A DNA stretch of 64,000 nt, taken from positions 27,719,501-27,783,500 of the forward strand of contig NC_089042.1 in NCBI RefSeq assembly GCF_034140825.1, written 5' to 3'. Shown here piece by piece: positions 58,573 through 64,000 of the stretch; position 1 is the stretch's first letter, and each line of letters opens with the position of its first letter. The notes under the pieces were generated by a model that saw only the letters and a program-made list of their open reading frames with translations, had not been told where the DNA came from and searched no databases. The position numbers and the translations under genes are program-made. The stretch comes from Oryza sativa Japonica Group. Its lineage: Eukaryota; Streptophyta; Magnoliopsida; Poales; Poaceae.

Positions 58573-59285
58573 GAATGTCTAAATGAGCCGTATTGAAGTT
58601 GAGGTTTCTTTTCTGATTTTTTTTTTCAAAAGGCAACTTGTCATTTGGATATCTCAGCATGGTCACTTATCTGAATACTCTGTGCAGAGATTAATTAGAA
58701 GGATTTCTTTTTTTCCCCTAAGAGGAAGTTAATCTCTGCAACTTTGTTACTGTATAGTTATGGTTGCTACCTATATGTTGTGGAAATTTTCAGATTTTAA
58801 GCAAAAGGTTCTCTTTGAATAAAGCTTGTTTCTGTAACTCATGATTCTGTTGCTAGAAACAGCGTGTACGATGAATATGGTAGTGTCGATAGACGATAGG
58901 ACTACGGATTACTGATGTCACGAGAGAAAATATAATAGTGGGCTGTAAGAACGCTTAATGCTGAGGTGGATGAGAGATGAAAAGTAAGATGTAAACTTAC
59001 AGTCGGCTTAGGCATAGGAAAAAAAAATCTGTAAGACGGATAAGTGGACCATATATTTATAGTGAAGAGCTAACCACTATATGAGTCAGCTGAGATAAGC
59101 TATAATGATTTATACAGTAAGCAGTTGCCTGTATTATTAGCTTTGCTAGGAGGTAGCGATACATACAAATAATTACTCCACATGAGGTGACAACCTTTAA
59201 ACAACTAAAGAAAAGAAAAGACAGTACTCCTGTATAGTGGTTAATTAGTACTCCTACACTAGCTTAGCTCTGGCTAACCCCTAAG

Positions 59286-59648
59286 GGCCCCTTTGAATCG
59301 CAGGGTAGAAAAAACGGAGGAATAGGAAAAACATAGGATTCTGACAGGAATTGAAGTGTAAAACAGAGGATTGCAAAACACAGGAAAAACACAAAAATGG
59401 TCGTTTGATTGGAGCGCAGGAAAAACGCAGGAATCGGATGAGAGAGATAGACTCAAAGGAAATTTTCCAAGAGGTTGGAGCTCTTGCTAAATTTCCTCCA
59501 AAATCTACATACAATGTGTCATTCCATAGGAATTTCATAGGATTTGGAAAGTTTCAATCCTTTGAATCAAAGGGCCAAATAGGAAAATTTCCTATAGGAT
59601 TTGAATCCTATGAAATTCCTACATAAATCCTTTGATTCAAAGGGGCCC
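59286..59648. mobile_element. Tourist-like MITE (family E), copy 2
   Basis: The ends GGGCCCCTTTGAATCG and, reversed, GGGCCCCTTTGAATCAAA are flanked by TAA at 59283-59285 and 59649-59651. It is 363 bp and inverted relative to 32014-32398. Confidence 0.8.
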
Positions 59649-61918
59649 TAAACTTTTATTTACAGGAGTTGTTATTATCTCCAAAAGGCTAATAACAGCA
59701 AAGCAGCTCGATGCAAATAGGCGTGAGCTTTTCCTTTGTGCATCGCCATGAAAGGAAGAAACCAGTCAAATCACCATATACTCTACTCCTGGCAAAGCAC
59801 ATTGGTGTCTGTCTCGGCCTTTGTCCTTGGACTGGACTCAGTCCATGGAAAGACGAGAAAGATAGCAGCAGTACGAGCAATCTCAGCAGTCGCCACAAAG
59901 TCATCTAGAGCTGATCATGATCATGATGCAGTGGGACACCAGTCTATCCAGATTTCGAAATCTCGAATTGCGCCTCTCTGAATCTCTCTGAATAATCTTT
60001 TTTCCTCACCAGATCGAGTACGGGACCAAAGTCCGAATCAAGAACGTGTTCTGCATGGACAATCATACAAGGTTTGATTTTCTTGGTCGGCATGCAGTGG
60101 CCAATTGGGCACATTGGCTGCCAGTGCATTTGCTACGCGACGTTTGTTAAACTGTAGGCGAATTCAGATTCACGTTTCTTATCGTCGCGCGCGTAGTTGG
60201 ATTGATTATATAGAGTCGTCGACCTCGGTGGCGCGTCTGCGTCTCCGGTAGTCATGATCAAAATGCATATTCGTGGAGAAGATGTGGCGCAAGACGGCGA
60301 CGACGAGCATCTCATCTCTCCAACGACCCAACCGTCGTCGTGCCGGAGGAGAGAGGGTCTACGTATACGACGACGTGAGCACGACGGAGTTCAGCTCCGG
60401 ATGCTTCACGTCCGGCCATGCATGTTATCTCGCCGGCGGCGTGGGAGGAGACCACGAGCCGACGACGACAGCGACCAGCTGATCCACCCGCTGTTCAAGC
60501 GCAGCTGGACCTCGGCGTCCGGGACTTCGAGAGCGGGACGTTGCATTGCACCATCGATCCTTGGCGACGTGTGGTGGCATCTCCACCATCCTTGGCTGGG
60601 TTCGCCGCCTCCACTTTGGTTTGCACCGTCTCAAATTTTAAGATGAAATTGCTACCAGATCATTGTGCACAACTTAACCAGTAGAATATAAATATAAATA
60701 TATGACACTATCTACCTTTAACGTGCGACTTTTACAACTATTTTTTCTATTAAAAATATAATAACAATACTATTAAACAAAATTATAATATTTTAAAATT
60801 ACTTTCAAAGAAATACCTAACAATATGATTTTTATATTTTTAAACTAAATATCTTGAGAGCTACTAACAAGTCAGAGCTTTAATAATGGATAAGCCAATA
60901 ATATTATTTGAAGTTTTTTTTAAAAAAAACTGGTGACTAATCTTTAAGCAATTCCCTATATTAAATAGGGAGGTAATATATAATCATATTCACTTAAGAT
61001 GGAAACAATTCTAAACCCTTGAGAGGACATCCCTCTTTATTTACATACTATTCAAATTTCTATAAAAAATCAATAAGATATATTAATATACGATAGATCA
61101 TTCCTCAAATATACATGATCAAATTTAATTTATACACGTTTAAATAAAATGTAAATTTACGTTAACTAAGTATATAGTTTAATTTTTTTTTCGTTGAAAC
61201 TTGTATAAGTTAAATTATTTTAACTTATATATTTGTGAAATGTTATATATCACATATATTTATGTATCTTCTTAATTCTTTCTTATATTTTTTTCATAAT
61301 TATTTGAATAACATGTAAATAACAAAATCTACTCTTATCTAATATTAAAAGTTGGTTGGTGAGAGCCATTTATAACGCCATTCCTCATCTGCTGAGAGTG
61401 CCGTTGCTGCTAGTGAAACGGCGAGAAAGTTGGTAGCTCCATCAATTCAATGACGAATGTAATCTTGACTACAACGAGTAGTATAGCAAGAAGAAGATGA
61501 TGAAAGAAAAAGGTTGAACGAACAATAGAAAGCCAAACTATAGTTATGGGATATTTTTTTAAAAAAACTAGAGTTATGGGTGGAAGCAATAATGGATACC
61601 AGCAAGAACAAAAACACCTGCCACCGGCATAGTGCCAAGCTTAGCCCAGCCAGCTACTACAAGCTTTGTTTCTTTCTGGTGCGATTGTGGTCGTCACGTA
61701 CCCCACACACGTCACATGTGCAACCCCATGTCCTACCCTTTTCAAGTCCAGTGGGGGTCGAGCGAGCCAGACCATGCATGCATGCATATGCATGGCCTGC
61801 CTCCCGTGCGCCGCCCGCGTGACGAAGCATGCACACAACATGAGGTGGAGTCGCAGAGGCCGCGTCGCGTCGCGTCGTGACGTCGTCCCCACCACCGGAG
61901 CAAAGCAAAGCCGAATAA
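59649..61918. other. Spacer with an unassigned GC-rich block
   Basis: The block at 60252-60640 is GC-rich, with open frames in several phases, none of which holds a domain I recognise (one reads RVYVYDDVSTTEFSSGCF). It may be a decayed gene piece. An AT-rich stretch follows, with a family D MITE at about 61006-61345. The 61350-61918 part shows no gene. Confidence 0.4.
61006..61345. mobile_element. MITE, family D, diverged copy
   Basis: It shares 'gaggacatccctct', 'cttgtataagttaaatt' and the closing 'aacatgtaaataac' texture with 21388-21756 and 45706-46071. The ends are not certain. Confidence 0.45.
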
Positions 61919-62263
61919 GGGGGGTGTTTTAATGCAGGGTATAAAGTTTTAGCGTATCACGTAGCATATTATATAAGTTATCATATGGGTGTTCAGGCAC
62001 TAAAAAAACTAATTATAGAATCCGATAGTAAACCGTGAGATGAATTTTTTTCTAATATATTGACGTGCAATCCTTTTGCACGTTCGTGGAAAAAATCGTG
62101 AGATGAATTTATTAAGCCTAATTAGCACATTGTTAAATTATGGAGCAATTAAGATTAAAAGATTCGTCTTGCAAATTAATCATGTAATTAGTTTTTTTTT
62201 ATATATTTAATACTTTGTTCAAATGATAGGTGTAAAATTTTTGTACGTGAACTCAACAGGGCC
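61919..62263. mobile_element. MITE, family C, with a LINE tail inside
   Basis: Flanked by TAA at 61916-61918 and 62264-62266, it begins GGGGGGTGTTTTAATGC and ends ACTCAACAGGGCC. It shares its interior with 8124-8443 but is split by a 49-bp insertion plus its target duplication at 62048-62110. Confidence 0.7.
62048..62096 (+). mobile_element. Ultra-short LINE 3' tail with 14-bp target duplication
   Basis: Perfect repeats cgtgagatgaattt (62034-62047 and 62097-62110) bracket 49 bp that contain the hairpin acgtgcaa-tcctt-ttgcacgt and end in A6. It is the same 3' end as the insertion in the CHX gene at 48817-48916. Confidence 0.75.
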
Positions 62264-62577
62264 TAACGCAGCCTTTTTCACCGCCGCCCACGTACGGCTG
62301 TCCCCCCCGCTTTTGCTCATCTCCGCTCGCCGCCGGCAACCGCCAACCCGCGCTGTCCAGTCCGTGACGTTTTCACCGTGCGCCGGCCCGCTCGACTCGA
62401 GGACGAAGCCGAAAAGCGCGAAGATTCTCGCGTCGCCATCGCCCATCGCCCATCGCCACTGTACGTGCTGCTCCCTTGCTTAAGATCTCTCATCTGCACT
62501 GCACTGCATGCGTCCAGTGTCGCCGCCGCGCCGTTAAAACTTTCTACCGCTGCTGCTGCGCCCGCCGCGCGCCGACC

Positions 62578-64000
62578 ATGGGGTGCGGCCAGTCCAAGAC
62601 TGACGGGGGCGGGGGCGGGGGCGGCGCGGCTGTGGCGCTGTGCCGGGACCGCGCCGCGCTGCTGGCCGACGCCATCCGCCACCGCTACGCGCTCGCCGAC
62701 GCCCACCGCGCCTACGCCGCCTCGCTGCGGGACGCCGCCGCCGCGCTGCACGACTTCCTCCGCGGCGTCCAGGCGCTGCCGCCGCCGTCGTCGTCCGACG
62801 TCGACCACGCCGCGCCGCTGCGCCTCCCCGACCTGAGGAAGGGGGACCACTCGCTCCCCGCCGCCGTGGTTCCCCTCCCCGTCGACGCGGTGGTCATCAA
62901 ACAGGTTGACGACGACGGCGGCGGCCACATACATTTCCCCTCCGACGACGACGACGACGAGGGCGGTTCTGATGGTAGTGGTGGCCACATCCATTTCCCG
63001 TCCGACGACGACGACGACGCTGAGCCGCCTCCCCCACGCCCCGCCGCGGCTCCGGCGCCGCACGCCGCCACGCTATACACCTACGCTCCGCCGTACGGCT
63101 ACGGCCCCGGCGCCGGGCAGTATGAATACGGCGTCGACATGGGCGGCTACGGCCAGAGCTTCTTCAGCATCAGCTACGCCCGGAGCCAGCCGCCGCCGCC
63201 GTCGTCCGTTGTGTCCTACGAGCACCGCCCCCAAACGGTCAATGCGACTGTTCACTACTACCCGGGGGACGGCGCCGCCGGGCCACCGCTTCCCGGCTCC
63301 TACTACGGCAGCGCCGCGCCGCCGCCATCGCCGCCGCGGGTGTCCGCCTGGGACTTCTTCAACCCGTTCGAGTCATTCGAGAGCTACTACCACCAGGACC
63401 AGCCATCTCCTGCTCCACCGGCCTACACGCCAAGCCGGAGCTCCAATGGCGCGCGGGAGGAAGATGACAATGGCATCCCCGAGGTGGAGCACGACGAGGT
63501 CGACAAGGTTGACAACCACCAGGATGCCAATGGCATGCCATTGCCGGCGAAGGATGTCAGTGAGGAGCAGCACAGGAAGTCCAAGTCCTCGGAGGCCAGC
63601 AGTAGTACCAGCAGCAGCATGATCAGTGATCTCCATGTAGTTCAGAAGAGTGTGATTGAAGAACAGCTGCGGCATTCGGATGCCGCGGGGCCTCCCGCGA
63701 TCCCCAGGAAGGTTTACAATGACGATGTCGAGGTGGTGGAGGAGATCAGATCACAATTCGAGCATGCCGCAAAGTCCGCATTCGATGTATCCAAGGTGCT
63801 TGAGGTTGGGAAGATGCCTTACTACCAGAAGAGTTCAGGATTAAAAGGTTTATTATGATGCATTCCTTGCTTTCCTGTCTAAACTTCCAATCTTTTTTGC
63901 CATTCAATGAGACAAGTGGAAATTTTCATAACCAAATTGCTGTTGCAGTATCCTCGATGATGATTTGTGGGCTATCTTCGGTGGGGGAGGAGTTCCTGCA
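62578..64000 (+). CDS. DUF630/DUF632 protein, N-terminal part (runs off the window)
   Basis: Exon 1 is 62578-63847, and exon 2 starts at 63949 (GT-AG, phase 1) and continues past the window. The start MGCGQSK is a classic N-myristoylation site, and DUF630 follows (about residues 1-60: CRDRAALLADAIRHRYALAD, AHRAYAASLRDAAAALHDFL). Next come an acidic linker with two GHIHFPSDDDDD units 20 residues apart, a Tyr/Gly/Pro-rich stretch, WDFFNPFESFE, and the start of DUF632 (EEIRSQFEHAAKSAFDVSKVLEVGK). Plant relatives include the nitrate regulator NRG2 and RRL-type leaf proteins, probably acting at the plasma membrane or in the nucleus. The DUF632 body lies outside the window, so membership is by the N-terminal half only. 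Confidence 0.9.

Larger units (their letters stand above)
57011..59285. other. Unassigned region after the nested retrotransposon
   Basis: The sequence has a coding-like frame at 57197-57529 (110 codons, starting MSNKLVHDMHALINDTSWCE) and a GC-rich stretch at 58200-58500. Neither shows a domain I know. The mixed texture resembles an old gene whose 5' part was lost, but I cannot support a gene model. Confidence 0.35.

Noticed and set aside
60252-60684. A GC-rich block with three overlapping frames
   Set aside because: No frame holds a domain, and splice joins between phases would be guesswork, so it is noted only as unassigned sequence.
1-64000. CRISPR arrays, operons, attachment sites or phage genes
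   Set aside because: Nothing of this kind is present. Introns, MITEs and the gene set show plant nuclear DNA, and the direct repeats seen are tandem duplications or target duplications.

Overview
This is nuclear DNA of a grass, and most likely rice (Oryza). The genes have plant intron/exon structure, coding exons are GC-rich with AT-rich introns and spacers, and the spacers are crowded with MITE types common in rice: Stowaway-like with TA duplications, Tourist/Harbinger-like with TTA or TAA duplications, and hAT-like with 8-bp duplications. A tRNA-derived SINE, short LINE tails and LTR-retrotransposon remnants are also present. No tool was run. Exon boundaries come from reading GT-AG sites and checking phase by hand.

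Layout. 1-3500: spacer with MITEs and an LTR-like fragment. 3772-4296 (+): a small two-exon bZIP protein resembling the FD/ABI5 group. 4300-10560: dense DNA-transposon territory. 10771-11154 (+) and 13695-14120 (+): two small paralogous genes of unknown function. 16304-19570 (-): an eight-exon gene for the 26S proteasome lid subunit RPN3. 20732-26229 (-): a three-exon MATE transporter whose introns are largely transposon. 30207-31377 (-): a three-exon RING-H2 E3 ligase of the NEP1-interacting-protein type. 31.4-36.9 kb: spacer with a SINE, MITEs and local duplications. 36942-42273 (+): a phi-class glutathione transferase domain fused to a disordered tail of about 1,060 residues. 42.3-46.4 kb: spacer with a 320-bp foldback element, a fresh 150-bp tandem duplication and a broken ankyrin fragment. 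46466-49190 (+): a CHX-type cation/H+ antiporter with a LINE-tail insertion near its 3' end. 50190-50621 (-): a SAUR gene. 51.3-57 kb: a partial LTR retrotransposon containing a nested 4.3-kb solo LTR. 57-62.5 kb: mostly unassigned. 62578-window end (+): the 5' part of a DUF630/DUF632 gene.

The genes do not form a pathway or cluster; this is ordinary plant gene order. The most interesting points are three. First, a 100-bp insertion in the antiporter gene has target-site duplications containing AG|GT, so exact GT-AG removal would restore the frame (a candidate intron gain). Second, the GST-disordered-tail fusion has an apparently degraded glutathione site. Third, several transposon insertions can be dated or classified against empty sites lying in the same window.
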